Source: Gammaproteobacteria bacterium UBA6724
GTDB taxonomy: Bacteria > Pseudomonadota > Gammaproteobacteria > Pseudomonadales > Azotimanducaceae
Reading direction: 5' to 3'
DNA length: 35,549 nt
Assembly (NCBI GenBank): GCA_002454165.1
Contig: DKIG01000003.1
Coordinates: forward strand, 1,763 to 37,311
Position 1 is the stretch's first letter. Every line of letters begins with the position of its first letter. A program made the position numbers and the translations under genes. Below, in pieces: positions 24,640-33,451 of this stretch. A model generated the notes under the pieces. That model saw only the letters and a list, made by a program, of their open reading frames with translations, made no database searches and was not told the DNA's origin.

Positions 24640-25830
24640 GCTGTTAAATTGTAGCCTGCTGAAATCTTGCGTCTTGTCTTTGTCCATTTTACGTACACTG
24701 GTAAAATATTTTAAAGACAACTTCCATTGCTTGTTCGGCATCCAGCCACCAATGAATCCATGACCCCTGACATCTGTCTCGGCACCGCTTAAACCCTTAG
24801 CGACCAGATGCCCAAGCACTGCATCGGCTTCAAGATCCTCATAGATGTAAATAAACTCCCAGCCAGGCCGGGCGATTTTCACGCCGCTTGCCCAGCCGGT
24901 ATCTAATTTTTTCGCATCCAGGTTCCTGACATAGTCTGCAAAGAGGGTAGCGGGGAGGTCACCAAACCGAGTGTTGAGTTCTGCAAAAACTTCCAACTCT
25001 TGATAATCATAGGCATAGGTACAAGCTGCACCTGAATTAGCGCAGACAAATGAATTGCCAAAAAACATATCCGGTCGTCCATACTGAACCGCTTTACCCT
25101 TGGTATTAAAGTCGAAATAGCTTATCCCCGCTTTCAGTTTGCCGATTTTTGTCCCACGCCTAACCCCGGCTTGTATGCCGTACATGAGCCCGGATCTGCT
25201 CTTTCTGCTATCACTCTCAAGGAAGTTAAAGCCGGCGCTGAGAAACAAGGCGTCGCCCTTAAGTGCCAAGACCAGACCCTCAGGTCTGTAGTTGCTATCC
25301 CACAAGAGACCATTGTCGCCAGCACGATGCCAGGTGTTTTTCATCTTGCCGCCAATGAGCCTAACGCCGGGTTTTGCTTGCCATTTGAAATATCCCAAAT
25401 CAAGGCGCAGGTCTTTTGTTGAACCGCCTTCACCCAGGGTTTGTTGTGCGCTTCTGGGGTCATCAGTACCACTAACAAAACCAATCCCCACTTCCAGGTT
25501 ATCGGCAGGTTTCGCGGTCAGCAGACCCCGGGCGAGAATGCGATGTCTTTCCCAAACCTTGTGTCCTTCTACATCTATGCGCTCATGGCGATACCCAAAA
25601 TCACCCTTGAAGTTGAGGCTGTCAGTCCAGGAGGTGCTGGACTTAGCCTTGGGCATTGTTTCTGCTTCTGCGCTGAGCACCTGATTCTCCGCTTCAAGCG
25701 TTTCCACCCTTTTGATGAGCGATAAAAGCTCTGTTTTCAGCTGAGCTATGTCCTCATCTATCATTGCTGCCTCTGCCGGTACGGCAATACAGACCAGAAG
25801 TGTCATAATCAGTAGGCTTGATGCTTTCAT
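24625..25830 (-). CDS. Outer-membrane putative porin
   Basis: This 401-residue outer-membrane protein has a signal peptide of about 21 residues. A short coiled-coil follows (IAQLKTELLSLIKRVETLEA, about 27-50), then a beta-barrel of repeating short strands. It ends on phenylalanine (FNSLFRF), which fits barrel insertion. The layout matches the 'putative porin' family with an N-terminal coiled coil, rather than OprO/OprP itself. AAGGAG lies about 9 bases before the ATG. It is divergent from pstS, so a role in phosphate passage across the outer membrane, controlled with pst, is a reasonable guess but not shown. Confidence 0.8.
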   Translation of the reverse strand: MKASSLLIMTLLVCIAVPAEAAMIDEDIAQLKTELLSLIKRVETLEAENQVLSAEAETMPKAKSSTSWTDSLNFKGDFGYRHERIDVEGHKVWERHRILARGLLTAKPADNLEVGIGFVSGTDDPRSAQQTLGEGGSTKDLRLDLGYFKWQAKPGVRLIGGKMKNTWHRAGDNGLLWDSNYRPEGLVLALKGDALFLSAGFNFLESDSRKSRSGLMYGIQAGVRRGTKIGKLKAGISYFDFNTKGKAVQYGRPDMFFGNSFVCANSGAACTYAYDYQELEVFAELNTRFGDLPATLFADYVRNLDAKKLDTGWASGVKIARPGWEFIYIYEDLEADAVLGHLVAKGLSGAETDVRGHGFIGGWMPNKQWKLSLKYFTSVRKMDKDKTQDFSRLQFNSLFRF

Positions 25831-26128
25831 CTTGCTCCACTCCTTTGCATTATTGAAATGGATTAAATCAATTTTTTAATGTATCGGCTATCACCTGGGC
25901 GGCAATCTGATATCTGCCACCTGAGCGAAGCCTAGGCTAAGTAAGATATATGAAAAAAATTATGGGAATGTAAAATATACAAGAAGGATATATTTCGGCG
26001 GTGGCTCAAGGCTGCTAAAATTTAATCTATCTTTAATAAATCTTAACTTTATTGGCTTGTAATAATATCCTGATTCACCCTGGACCAGAACCATCCAGAA
26101 GAAGTGGGGTTAGATAAGGAGTGGTTAG
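25831..26128. other. Divergent porin-pstS control region
   Basis: This AT-rich stretch of 298 bases has no gene. It holds promoters for both directions, including the candidate 11-bp-period repeats at 26021-26049. No convincing -35/-10 pair was found for the porin. The pstS ribosome site AAGGAG lies 7 bases before its ATG. Confidence 0.5.
26021..26049 (+). promoter_or_regulatory. Candidate Pho-box-like direct repeats upstream of pstS
   Basis: TTTAATC (26021-26027), TTTAATA (26032-26038) and CTTAACT (26043-26049) recur with an 11-bp period, the spacing of 7-bp PhoB half-sites split by 4 bp. The bases are not close to the E. coli CTGTCAT half-site. A -10-like TAATAT follows at 26063-26068. The position directly ahead of pstS favours a PhoB site, but the match is in spacing, not sequence. 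Confidence 0.35.
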
Positions 26129-27109
26129 ATGATGCGCAATATCCCCCTGTTGTTTTTATCCATGCTGTCGTTGCTTGCCTGCGATAACCGAGATGGATCC
26201 CAATCCGGGGTGCCGGTCTTTGAAGCCAGGGTTAGGATGGATGGTTCCAGTACTGTCTTTCCAATCAGTGAGGCAGTTGCTGAGGAATACAACAGCATCG
26301 CGCCTGAGATTCGGGTGACGGTGGGTGTGTCTGGCACGGGCGGCGGATTCAAGAAATTCCTGGCACGGGAAATTGACATCAATGACGCATCTCGGACGAT
26401 CAAGCCTAGCGAGCAGGAGCAGGCAAAGGCTAGCCAGGTGGAGTTCATCGAAATCCCGGTAGCATTTGATGGTTTGTCGGTGATAGTCAATAAAGGCAAT
26501 GATTGGGTGGATTATCTGACGCTGGCAGAGCTGCATCAGATCTGGATGCCGGGGAGCGAAGTGGAAACCTGGGCGGACCTGCGCGCGCACTGGCCTGCCG
26601 GGAAGATTAGGCTCTATGGTCCGGGCACTGATTCCGGTACCTTTGATTATTTTACCAAGGTAGTGAATGGCCAAGAGCAGGCATCTCGGGCTGATTTTAC
26701 CGCCAGCGAAAACGACAATGTGCTGGTACAAGGCATTGCTGGTGACCTTTATTCATTGGGTTATTTTGGTTTTGCCTACTACATAGAGAACCGGGACAAG
26801 TTGAAAATCGTACCGATAGATGCCGGCAAGGGTCCGGTGATACCCACGCTTGAGACGGTCAGCAAGGGCAGCTATGCGCCCCTGTCCCGCCCGATTTTTA
26901 TTTACATCAACCCCGATTCCCTGGATAACCCTGCCGTGATGGGATTCGTTGAATTTTACCTCCAACATGTTGGCTACCTGTCTCAGGAAGTAGGCTATAT
27001 CAGTCTACCTACATCTGCGTATGAGTCCGCCATGCAGCGAGTCTCTGATAGGGTCGTCGGCACTGCTTACGGGGAAAATGCGACTCTGATTGATCTGATA
27101 GACAGATGA
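26129..27109 (+). CDS. pstS: Phosphate ABC transporter substrate-binding lipoprotein
   Basis: PstS (326 residues) captures phosphate in the periplasm for the PstCAB importer. The binding site segments are visible: MDGSSTVFPISEAVAEEY, VSGTGGGFKKF and YGPGTDSGTFDYF. The N-terminus is a lipoprotein signal, ending LSLLAC with Cys18; Asp19 follows, which in enterobacteria keeps lipoproteins in the inner membrane. E. coli PstS is instead soluble. AAGGAG lies 7 bases before the ATG, which fixes the start. It is the first gene of pstSCAB-phoU, with a 53-base gap to pstC. Confidence 0.95.
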   Translation: MMRNIPLLFLSMLSLLACDNRDGSQSGVPVFEARVRMDGSSTVFPISEAVAEEYNSIAPEIRVTVGVSGTGGGFKKFLAREIDINDASRTIKPSEQEQAKASQVEFIEIPVAFDGLSVIVNKGNDWVDYLTLAELHQIWMPGSEVETWADLRAHWPAGKIRLYGPGTDSGTFDYFTKVVNGQEQASRADFTASENDNVLVQGIAGDLYSLGYFGFAYYIENRDKLKIVPIDAGKGPVIPTLETVSKGSYAPLSRPIFIYINPDSLDNPAVMGFVEFYLQHVGYLSQEVGYISLPTSAYESAMQRVSDRVVGTAYGENATLIDLIDR

Positions 27110-27162
27110 TCGGACGAGTAGCGATGGTTGAATTCGAGCAGCGCAAACCGAATGGTCGGTAG

Positions 27163-28053
27163 ATGAAAGCAAGCAAACCAAGACATCTGGAATCGGCTCT
27201 GCACCTGCTCTTCTTTGCTTGTGCGGCACTCTCTGTGGTGACGACCATTTCGGTCATCGTCGTGCTCGCCGTTGAAACCTGGGATTTTTTGGGGCAGGTG
27301 CCTTTCTGGGAATTTTTGTTTGGTACCGACTGGTCGCCGTTGCTGAATCCAAAGTCCTACGGTCTCCTGCCGCTACTCTGCGGCACCCTGCTCATTGTGG
27401 TAGGCGCATCATTGGTCGCTCTGCCGGTCGGTGTGGCATGTGGTGTCTATCTGAGCGAGTACGCCAGTGCCCGGGCGCGCAGCATTTTGAAACCAATTCT
27501 CGAAATACTGGCTGGCATACCGACGGTGGTATATGGCTTTTTTGCCCTGACTACGGTGACGCCCCTGCTTAAAATCTTCCTGCCCCAGACGCATGTCTTT
27601 AATGCCGCGAGCGGGGCTCTGGTGGTGGGCATTATGGTCTTGCCCATGGTTGCCTCCCTGTGTGACGATGCGTTGCGGGCGGTGCCCGTGTCCCTGAGAG
27701 AGGGTGCTTATTCTCTCGGTGCTACCTCCTTTGAGGTTACTTCACGCATCGTGGTGCCAGCAGGACTGTCTGGGATTTTTGCAGCTTTTGTGTTGGCGAT
27801 ATCGCGCGCCATTGGCGAGACCATGGCGGTGACGCTTGCCGCTGGCGCGACGCCCAATCTGACCCTCAATCCCCTGGAGAGCATCCAGACCATGACTGCC
27901 TATATCGTGCAGGTCTCGCTAGGAGATACCCCTGCCGGCACCCTGACCTATCAAACACTCTTCGCGGTGGCGGCGGTTCTGTTTCTTATTACACTGGTGT
28001 TGAATATCGCCGCCAACACCATTATGAAGCGATACCAGGAGATCTACGAATGA
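27163..28053 (+). CDS. pstC: Phosphate ABC transporter permease PstC
   Basis: PstC (296 residues) is one of two membrane permeases of the phosphate importer. It has about six hydrophobic helices, and the conserved permease region EILAGIPTVVYGFFAL and the ABC-contact loop SRAIGETMAVTLAAG are both present. WEFLFGTDWSPL in the N-terminal part is typical of PstC. It overlaps pstA by four bases (ATGA), so the two are translationally coupled. No strong ribosome site precedes its ATG. Confidence 0.95.
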   Translation: MKASKPRHLESALHLLFFACAALSVVTTISVIVVLAVETWDFLGQVPFWEFLFGTDWSPLLNPKSYGLLPLLCGTLLIVVGASLVALPVGVACGVYLSEYASARARSILKPILEILAGIPTVVYGFFALTTVTPLLKIFLPQTHVFNAASGALVVGIMVLPMVASLCDDALRAVPVSLREGAYSLGATSFEVTSRIVVPAGLSGIFAAFVLAISRAIGETMAVTLAAGATPNLTLNPLESIQTMTAYIVQVSLGDTPAGTLTYQTLFAVAAVLFLITLVLNIAANTIMKRYQEIYE

Positions 28054-28907
28054 ATCGGCGTCAAAATCTTGCCCGGCGTCATCGGAAGTCGCAACTCTTC
28101 AAATGGTGTTGCATCAGCGTGACCGGCTTTGCGGTACTGGTGCTGGTCTTGCTCCTCTGGCAGGTCACAGTGATTGGTTTGCCCTGGTTGGACTTCCAGT
28201 TTCTGAGTAGCTTCCCGTCCAGATTTCCAGAGAAGGCGGGCATCATGTCGGCACTCGCCGGCACTCTCTGGCTGGTAGCACTGACGGCGGTATTTGCCAT
28301 CCCGGTCGGCGTCCTCTCTGCGGTTTACCTGGAGGAATACACCAAGCCCACAAGACTGAGGGAGATAATCAACATCAACATAGCCAACCTGGCAGGAGTA
28401 CCTTCCATTGTTTATGGAATTCTTGGCCTCGCTATTTTTGTCCGCTTCATGGCACTTGAACGAAGCCTTGTCGCCGGGGCATTAACCATGAGCCTATTGA
28501 TATTGCCGGTAATTATTATTGCGGCAAAAGAGGCAATCAGAGCCGTGCCTTCATCTCTCCGGCAGGCGGCTTTTGCCCTGGGTGCCACCAGGTGGCAGGT
28601 AGTGCGTGCCCATGTATTGCCGGCGGCTTCACCGGGCATACTGACCGGCCTGATACTCGCTCTGTCACGGGCGATAGGGGAAACCGCACCACTCATCATG
28701 ATTGGCGCCCTGACCTATGTTGCTTTTGTACCGGATGGACCCATGGATGAATTTACTGCCCTGTCAATACAAATTTTCAACTGGACGACGCGTCCTCAAG
28801 AAGCCTTCCATGAACTTGCTTCGGCCGCGATCATCGTGCTCCTGGCAGTGTTGCTGCTGATGAACTCCCTTGCGGTATATATTCGCCATCGCAGTAGCAG
28901 CAGATAA
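28050..28907 (+). CDS. pstA: Phosphate ABC transporter permease PstA
   Basis: PstA (285 residues) is the second membrane permease and pairs with PstC. It has six or so hydrophobic helices, the permease segment ANLAGVPSIVYGILGLAIF, and the ABC-contact loop LALSRAIGETAPLIMIGA. Its ATG overlaps the pstC stop. It is followed after about 17 bases by pstB. Confidence 0.95.
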   Translation: MNRRQNLARRHRKSQLFKWCCISVTGFAVLVLVLLLWQVTVIGLPWLDFQFLSSFPSRFPEKAGIMSALAGTLWLVALTAVFAIPVGVLSAVYLEEYTKPTRLREIININIANLAGVPSIVYGILGLAIFVRFMALERSLVAGALTMSLLILPVIIIAAKEAIRAVPSSLRQAAFALGATRWQVVRAHVLPAASPGILTGLILALSRAIGETAPLIMIGALTYVAFVPDGPMDEFTALSIQIFNWTTRPQEAFHELASAAIIVLLAVLLLMNSLAVYIRHRSSSR

Positions 28908-28924
28908 TTTGTCAAGGGATGACC

Positions 28925-29680
28925 ATGCCAGACAATATTATTCTCAGTATTGAAGATCTCAGCATCAGCTATTCTGGTGAACCTGCGGTACGCCGTGTCA
29001 CCCTGCCTATCTATGAGAAGAAAATTACCGCCATCATAGGCCCCTCGGGATGCGGTAAAAGCACTCTCCTAAGGTCGCTGAACCGGATGAATGATTTTAT
29101 TCACGGCGTGACTCAGACCGGGCGAATTGACTTTCAGAATGCAGACCTCTATGCACAAGACACGGATCCGGTGGAGGTACGGTTGCGTATCGGTATGGTG
29201 TTCCAGCGTCCTAACCCCTTCCCGAAATCCATCCATCGCAATATCGCCTGGGCCCCCGGGATTAACGGCATGGCGGGGTCGGTTGACGAGCGGGTGGAGA
29301 AGACGCTCAGGCAGGCAGCCCTCTGGGAGGAAGTGAAAGATCGTTTGCATGACAATGCGCTGAATCTTTCTGGCGGACAGCAGCAAAGATTATGTATCGC
29401 GCGGGTGCTTGCCATGGAACCGGAAATCATCCTTATGGATGAGCCTTGTTCCGCGCTTGATCCTATGTCCACTGCCCGGATTGAGGACCTATTGTTTGAA
29501 CTCAAGGAAAATTACACCATCGTGATTGTTACCCACAATATGCAACAGGCGGCACGGGTGTCCGATTTCACGGCGTTTCTTGAAAACGGCTTGCTGGTTG
29601 AATACGGTGATACCGACCAGGTGTTTACCCGGCCCGCCAATATGAGAACGGAAGAATATGTGACCGGCAGATTTGGTTAG
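28925..29680 (+). CDS. pstB: Phosphate ABC transporter ATP-binding protein
   Basis: PstB (251 residues) hydrolyses ATP to drive phosphate import through PstCA. Walker A is GPSGCGKST (39-47), the signature is LSGGQQQR, and Walker B reads IILMDEPCSALDP. The switch His is in VTHNMQQA. I chose ATG 28925 because AAGGG sits 6 bases ahead; an in-frame ATG at 28919 would leave no spacing. phoU follows after 36 bases. Confidence 0.97.
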   Translation: MPDNIILSIEDLSISYSGEPAVRRVTLPIYEKKITAIIGPSGCGKSTLLRSLNRMNDFIHGVTQTGRIDFQNADLYAQDTDPVEVRLRIGMVFQRPNPFPKSIHRNIAWAPGINGMAGSVDERVEKTLRQAALWEEVKDRLHDNALNLSGGQQQRLCIARVLAMEPEIILMDEPCSALDPMSTARIEDLLFELKENYTIVIVTHNMQQAARVSDFTAFLENGLLVEYGDTDQVFTRPANMRTEEYVTGRFG

Positions 29681-29716
29681 AGAGACTTTGGGAAGAATGG
29701 GATACAGGACAAACAA

Positions 29717-30394
29717 ATGACGAAACATCTTGAGAGAGACATGGTGCGCTTGGGAGACAAGTTGTCGGAGCTGGGTTCTCTGGTGGTAACGACGACGGAC
29801 AAGTCGGTGGTGATGATACAAAATTTTGATCTGGTGCTTGCCCATGAGATTTTGGAGGCAGAAAAACGCATCAATGAGATGGAAGTTGAAATTGAAGAAG
29901 ACTGCCTCAAGGTGCTTGCGCTGCATCAACCTGTGGCGACCGACCTGCGGTTTCTGATAGTTGCCCTCAAGGTCAATAATGACCTGGAGCGAATGGGAGA
30001 CCAGGCAGTGAACATTGCGGAAAGGGTCAAATTCCTGACCGACAAGGAGCGGGTTGCCGCCGACCTTGACTTCAAAAAGATGGGTGACATCTGCTCAAAC
30101 ATGGTGCACAGAGCCCTGGCGGCACTGGTTCAGCAGGACGCGGAAGCTGCCAGACATGTCATGGCAATGGACGACGATCTTGATGCGCTACATGCGAGAA
30201 CTTTTAATGTCCTGGAGAAGGTGATGCAGGAAAATCCGCACATGATCAAGTCGGCAATGTCTTGTCTGACCATTTCTTCCAACCTGGAACGGATTGGTGA
30301 TCTTGCTACCAATATCGCTGAGGAAATTATCTTCATGCAGGAAGGGGAGGTGGTGCGTCATCAGACCGTTAATGTTGATACCCCTGAGCCTTGA
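29717..30394 (+). CDS. phoU: Phosphate signalling protein PhoU
   Basis: PhoU (225 residues) links the Pst importer to the PhoR-PhoB system and shuts down the Pho response when phosphate is ample. It is two repeated three-helix bundles, with the family segments LHQPVATDLRFLIVALKVNN and DLERMGDQAVNIAERV in the first. The second has ISSNLERIGDLATNIAEEI. The ribosome site AGGA lies 7 bases upstream. It ends the pst operon; phoB and phoR are not in the window. Confidence 0.96.
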   Translation: MTKHLERDMVRLGDKLSELGSLVVTTTDKSVVMIQNFDLVLAHEILEAEKRINEMEVEIEEDCLKVLALHQPVATDLRFLIVALKVNNDLERMGDQAVNIAERVKFLTDKERVAADLDFKKMGDICSNMVHRALAALVQQDAEAARHVMAMDDDLDALHARTFNVLEKVMQENPHMIKSAMSCLTISSNLERIGDLATNIAEEIIFMQEGEVVRHQTVNVDTPEP

Positions 30395-30442
30395 TACTCC
30401 TGGTGTCCTGGGCGCCGCCGGTCATCATTGCCAGGCTCCCGC

Positions 30443-30477
30443 GTCAATCAATGGGGGTCAATCAATGGGGGTCAATC
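30443..30477. repeat. 14-bp tandem duplication at the MerR-TPR stop
   Basis: GTCAATCAATGGGG occurs twice in full (30443-30456 and 30457-30470) with a 7-base third start. The array covers the stop codon of the MerR-TPR gene, so its last codons (encoding IDPH) lie inside a repeat. Confidence 0.9.
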
Positions 30478-31280
30478 AGTCTGCGATAGGTCTTGAGATG
30501 TTCCAGCGCCTGGGAATGCTCCCCCACCAACTCATAGAGGCGAGATAAATTAAAGTGAGCGTCCGCCAGGTTTGCAGCACTCTTGTAGGCTTTGATGGCA
30601 TCCTCAATGCGCCCAATATCCTCAAACAGAGTGCCAAGATTAAACGTGGCAAGCAGATTCTCAGGCTCGGCTTCCAGGGCATGACGGTAATGTATTTCCG
30701 CTTCCTTATATTTACCTGCTTCCTGGAGTAATCGACCTATATTGACATGCGCGTCTGAGTGGTTCGGAGCAAGTTCAATCGCTCTCAGGTAAGCCACGGG
30801 CGCGTCCTCGGGAGACACGGCCTCAAGATCAACACCCAGGTCAAACCAGTCGTCGGCGGAAAGTTGATTACTGATAGCCGCGGCTTCTACTGCCTGTCTG
30901 GCAAGCGGTGCCACGGACCCGGCAAGTTCGGCAACCGCAAAATTAAAATGAATCTGACCCGACTCTGGATTGTAAACGCGATCATCCTCGTGGATGACAA
31001 CCGCGCCGCCATCACCGCTCACTCGGAAGGAGGTGAGGCTTCGATTTGAGGGTAGTTGAGTCTTTAATTGAAACAGCGTTTTGTTGATTTGACTCCGACG
31101 GATGCCGGTCGCCATCAACTCCTTTGCGGTACGAAGAACAATGATGTCCTGAAAATTGAAGCGATAATGATTGCCCCGGGTTCGTACCGGGTCAAGGATG
31201 CCGGTTCTTGCGAATTCACGAATTACCTTTCGGGATATATCCAACAGCTCCGCCACATCCCGAGTAGAATATCCCTTCAT
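30462..31280 (-). CDS. MerR-type DNA-binding protein fused to TPR repeats
   Basis: This 272-residue protein opens with a MerR-like winged helix (about 1-70): YSTRDVAELLDISRKVIREFARTG, a wing around RTRGNHYRFNFQDI, and a helix VLRTAKELMATGI. A linker of about 60 residues follows. From about 140 on there are roughly four tetratricopeptide repeats, including AHVNIGRLLQEAGKYKEAE and TFNLGTLFEDIGRIEDAIKAY. It probably binds DNA and senses a protein through the TPRs. No cysteine cluster typical of metal-sensing MerR members is present. It is convergent with phoU and divergent from the glutaryl-CoA dehydrogenase gene. Confidence 0.82.
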   Translation of the reverse strand: MKGYSTRDVAELLDISRKVIREFARTGILDPVRTRGNHYRFNFQDIIVLRTAKELMATGIRRSQINKTLFQLKTQLPSNRSLTSFRVSGDGGAVVIHEDDRVYNPESGQIHFNFAVAELAGSVAPLARQAVEAAAISNQLSADDWFDLGVDLEAVSPEDAPVAYLRAIELAPNHSDAHVNIGRLLQEAGKYKEAEIHYRHALEAEPENLLATFNLGTLFEDIGRIEDAIKAYKSAANLADAHFNLSRLYELVGEHSQALEHLKTYRRLIDPH

Positions 31281-31356
31281 GATTTGTTGCGCATGACAAT
31301 AATGGTTAGATTGCCAAGCAATATGTATAAAAAAGTGGCGGAATACAATACTGCTT

Positions 31357-31385
31357 TTGTTTTCTGACTTGTCATTTCCTATACT
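31357..31385 (+). promoter_or_regulatory. Candidate gcdH promoter
   Basis: TATACT at 31380-31385 matches the -10 consensus at five of six bases. TTGTTT at 31357-31362 is a weak -35, 17 bases upstream. A start near 31392 would leave a 30-base leader carrying the GGAGG ribosome site. Confidence 0.45.
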
Positions 31386-31422
31386 GCCACCCCACCAATT
31401 TCACCAAAACCTGGAGGTAATT

Positions 31423-32595
31423 ATGACTACTTTCAATTGGGAAGACCCATTTTTTCTGGATGCCCAATTAACTGAAGACGAGAGATTGATCCGTGATACG
31501 GCAAGAGACTATGCGCAAAACAACTTGCTTCCCAGAGTGCAGCAAGCCTACAGGGAAGAACGTTTTGACCGCGAGATCATGGTGGAAATGGGCGCGCTCG
31601 GCATGCTCGGCCCGACCCTGCCGGAAAAATATGGCTGCCCTGGCGTCAACTATGTTTCCTACGGACTTGTCGCCAGAGAAGTAGAGCGGGTTGATAGCGG
31701 CTATCGTTCCGCAATGAGCGTGCAGTCATCACTGGTCATGCACCCCATCTATGCTTATGGCACCGAAAGCCAACGGGAAAAATATCTCCCGAAACTGGCG
31801 ACCGGGGAATGGGTGGGTTGCTTCGGGCTGACTGAGCCTGACCATGGCTCTGACCCGGGTAGCATGATTACCAGAGCCGAGAAGATAGCAGACGGTTACC
31901 TGCTGAACGGTGCCAAGATGTGGATTACCAATTCACCCATTGCTGATCTGGCGGTGGTCTGGGCAAAACTGGACGGAGACATCCGTGGCTTTCTGGTAGA
32001 GCGAGGTAGTCCCGGCTTCGCCACCCCGACCATAGAAGGCAAATTCAGCATGCGGGCATCAACGACGGGGGAAATCATTCTCTCCGATGTGGAAATACCA
32101 GAGGCAGGCCTGCTACCAGATGCCAAGGGTTTGGGCGGACCTTTTGGTTGCCTGAACCGGGCGCGTTATGGCATAGCCTGGGGCAGTATGGGCGCGGCTG
32201 AAGCATGCTGGCATGCTGCCAGAAACTATACCCTGGAACGTACGCAGTTCGGCAGGCCCCTGGCGGCGAATCAACTTATTCAGAAGAAACTGGCAGACAT
32301 GCAAACCGAGATTGCGCTTGGCTTGCAAGGTGCGCTGCGATTGGGTCGTCTGATGGATGAGGATAACTGCCCGGTGGAGAATATTTCCCTGATGAAACGC
32401 AACAACTGCGGCAAGGCACTAGATATAGCCCGTCAAGCCCGTGATATGCACGGCGGCAACGGCATTTCCGATGAATATCCTGTCATTCGCCATATGATGA
32501 ACCTGGAAACGGTCAATACATACGAGGGTACGCACGACATCCATGCCTTGATTCTCGGGCGTGCACAGACCGGATTGCAGGCATTTACGGGCTGA
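31423..32595 (+). CDS. gcdH: Glutaryl-CoA dehydrogenase
   Basis: This flavin enzyme (390 residues) oxidises and decarboxylates glutaryl-CoA to crotonyl-CoA in lysine, tryptophan and aromatic acid breakdown. It has the family segments SVQSSLVMHPIYAYGTE and TEPDHGSDPGSM, and ends ARDMHGGNGISDEY and VNTYEGTHDIHALILGRA with the catalytic Glu at E368. This base is present, unlike in the paired dehydrogenases at 19-21 kb. The ribosome site GGAGG lies 5 bases before ATG 31423, which rules out the longer reading from 31357. No LysR regulator or CoA-transferase accompanies it. Confidence 0.95.
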   Translation: MTTFNWEDPFFLDAQLTEDERLIRDTARDYAQNNLLPRVQQAYREERFDREIMVEMGALGMLGPTLPEKYGCPGVNYVSYGLVAREVERVDSGYRSAMSVQSSLVMHPIYAYGTESQREKYLPKLATGEWVGCFGLTEPDHGSDPGSMITRAEKIADGYLLNGAKMWITNSPIADLAVVWAKLDGDIRGFLVERGSPGFATPTIEGKFSMRASTTGEIILSDVEIPEAGLLPDAKGLGGPFGCLNRARYGIAWGSMGAAEACWHAARNYTLERTQFGRPLAANQLIQKKLADMQTEIALGLQGALRLGRLMDEDNCPVENISLMKRNNCGKALDIARQARDMHGGNGISDEYPVIRHMMNLETVNTYEGTHDIHALILGRAQTGLQAFTG

Positions 32596-32701
32596 TGTCG
32601 CACATTTTTCCGGGAGATAACTACGCGTTTTTGCAGACCTGACTGACTTTCATTTCCCCTGCCTGGGGTCTATCTTGACGGTGGATGAAGGGAGCTTGGC
32701 A

Positions 32702-33349
32702 GTGATTAGAATAATCCTTGCAGACGATCATCAATTGGTCCGGATCGGTACCCGCCGACTACTGGAAGATGTTGCCGGTATTAAAATCGTAGGCGAGGCT
32801 GCTACCGGGGAAGAAGCCGTTGATCTCGTCATACGGTTGAAACCGGATATCGTGCTGATGGATGTACAGATGCCGGGCATAGGGGGCCTGGAAGCCACCC
32901 GGCGGTGTCTCCGCGCCCACCCTGAGCTGAAGGTGCTGGTGGTGACCATCTATGAGAACGAACCCTATCCATCCAAACTGCTCAATGTAGGTGCCGCTGG
33001 TTATCTCACCAAGCGCACCGACATTGATGAAATGCTACTGGCAATCAGGAAGGTCATGGCGGGGCATCGTTATATTAGTTCCGACATAGCCCAGCAACTC
33101 GCACTTAGGCCCTTTTCAGGCGAGAAGAATTCACCCTTTGAGGCACTGAGCGGGCGGGAAATGCAGGTAACCCTGATGATCATTATGGGACACAGAGTCC
33201 AGGAAATATCTGAAAATCTGTCCCTAAGCCCGAAGACGATCAACAGCTACCGCTACCGGGTCTTTGAAAAATTAGAACTGAAGAATGATGTCGGTTTGGC
33301 AAGACTTGCCATCAAACACGGCATTATTGATGCCGAGGTGGCGACCTAG
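32702..33349 (+). CDS. uvrY: Response regulator GacA/UvrY
   Basis: This regulator (215 residues) is the partner of a GacS/BarA sensor kinase and normally switches on CsrA-titrating small RNAs. The receiver domain has Asp8-Asp9, the phospho-acceptor D54 (VLMDVQMPG) and Lys104. The C-terminal LuxR-type helix-turn-helix reads EISENLSLSPKTINSYRYRV. Close similarity to E. coli UvrY extends over the whole length. I chose GTG 32702 because GGGAG is 7 bases ahead; a TTG at 32675 would add nine unrelated residues. It is followed by uvrC, the well-known gene order in gammaproteobacteria. The kinase is not in the window. Confidence 0.96.
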   Translation: MIRIILADDHQLVRIGTRRLLEDVAGIKIVGEAATGEEAVDLVIRLKPDIVLMDVQMPGIGGLEATRRCLRAHPELKVLVVTIYENEPYPSKLLNVGAAGYLTKRTDIDEMLLAIRKVMAGHRYISSDIAQQLALRPFSGEKNSPFEALSGREMQVTLMIIMGHRVQEISENLSLSPKTINSYRYRVFEKLELKNDVGLARLAIKHGIIDAEVAT

Positions 33350-33383
33350 TTTCCGCACCGCTTCATAGCCTGATGCTGGCATT

Positions 33384-33404
33384 CTGACGAAGCTTGCTTG
33401 TCAG
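33384..33404 (+). promoter_or_regulatory. Hairpin between uvrY and uvrC
   Basis: CTGAC(G)AAG and CTTGTCAG pair as an 8-bp stem with one bulged base around a CTTG loop. No T-run follows, so it may be a processing or weak attenuation element rather than a terminator. Confidence 0.3.
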
Positions 33405-33451
33405 TGTAAACTCTTCCGGTGGACACAAGCCGACCCCGACAGATTCCTGCT

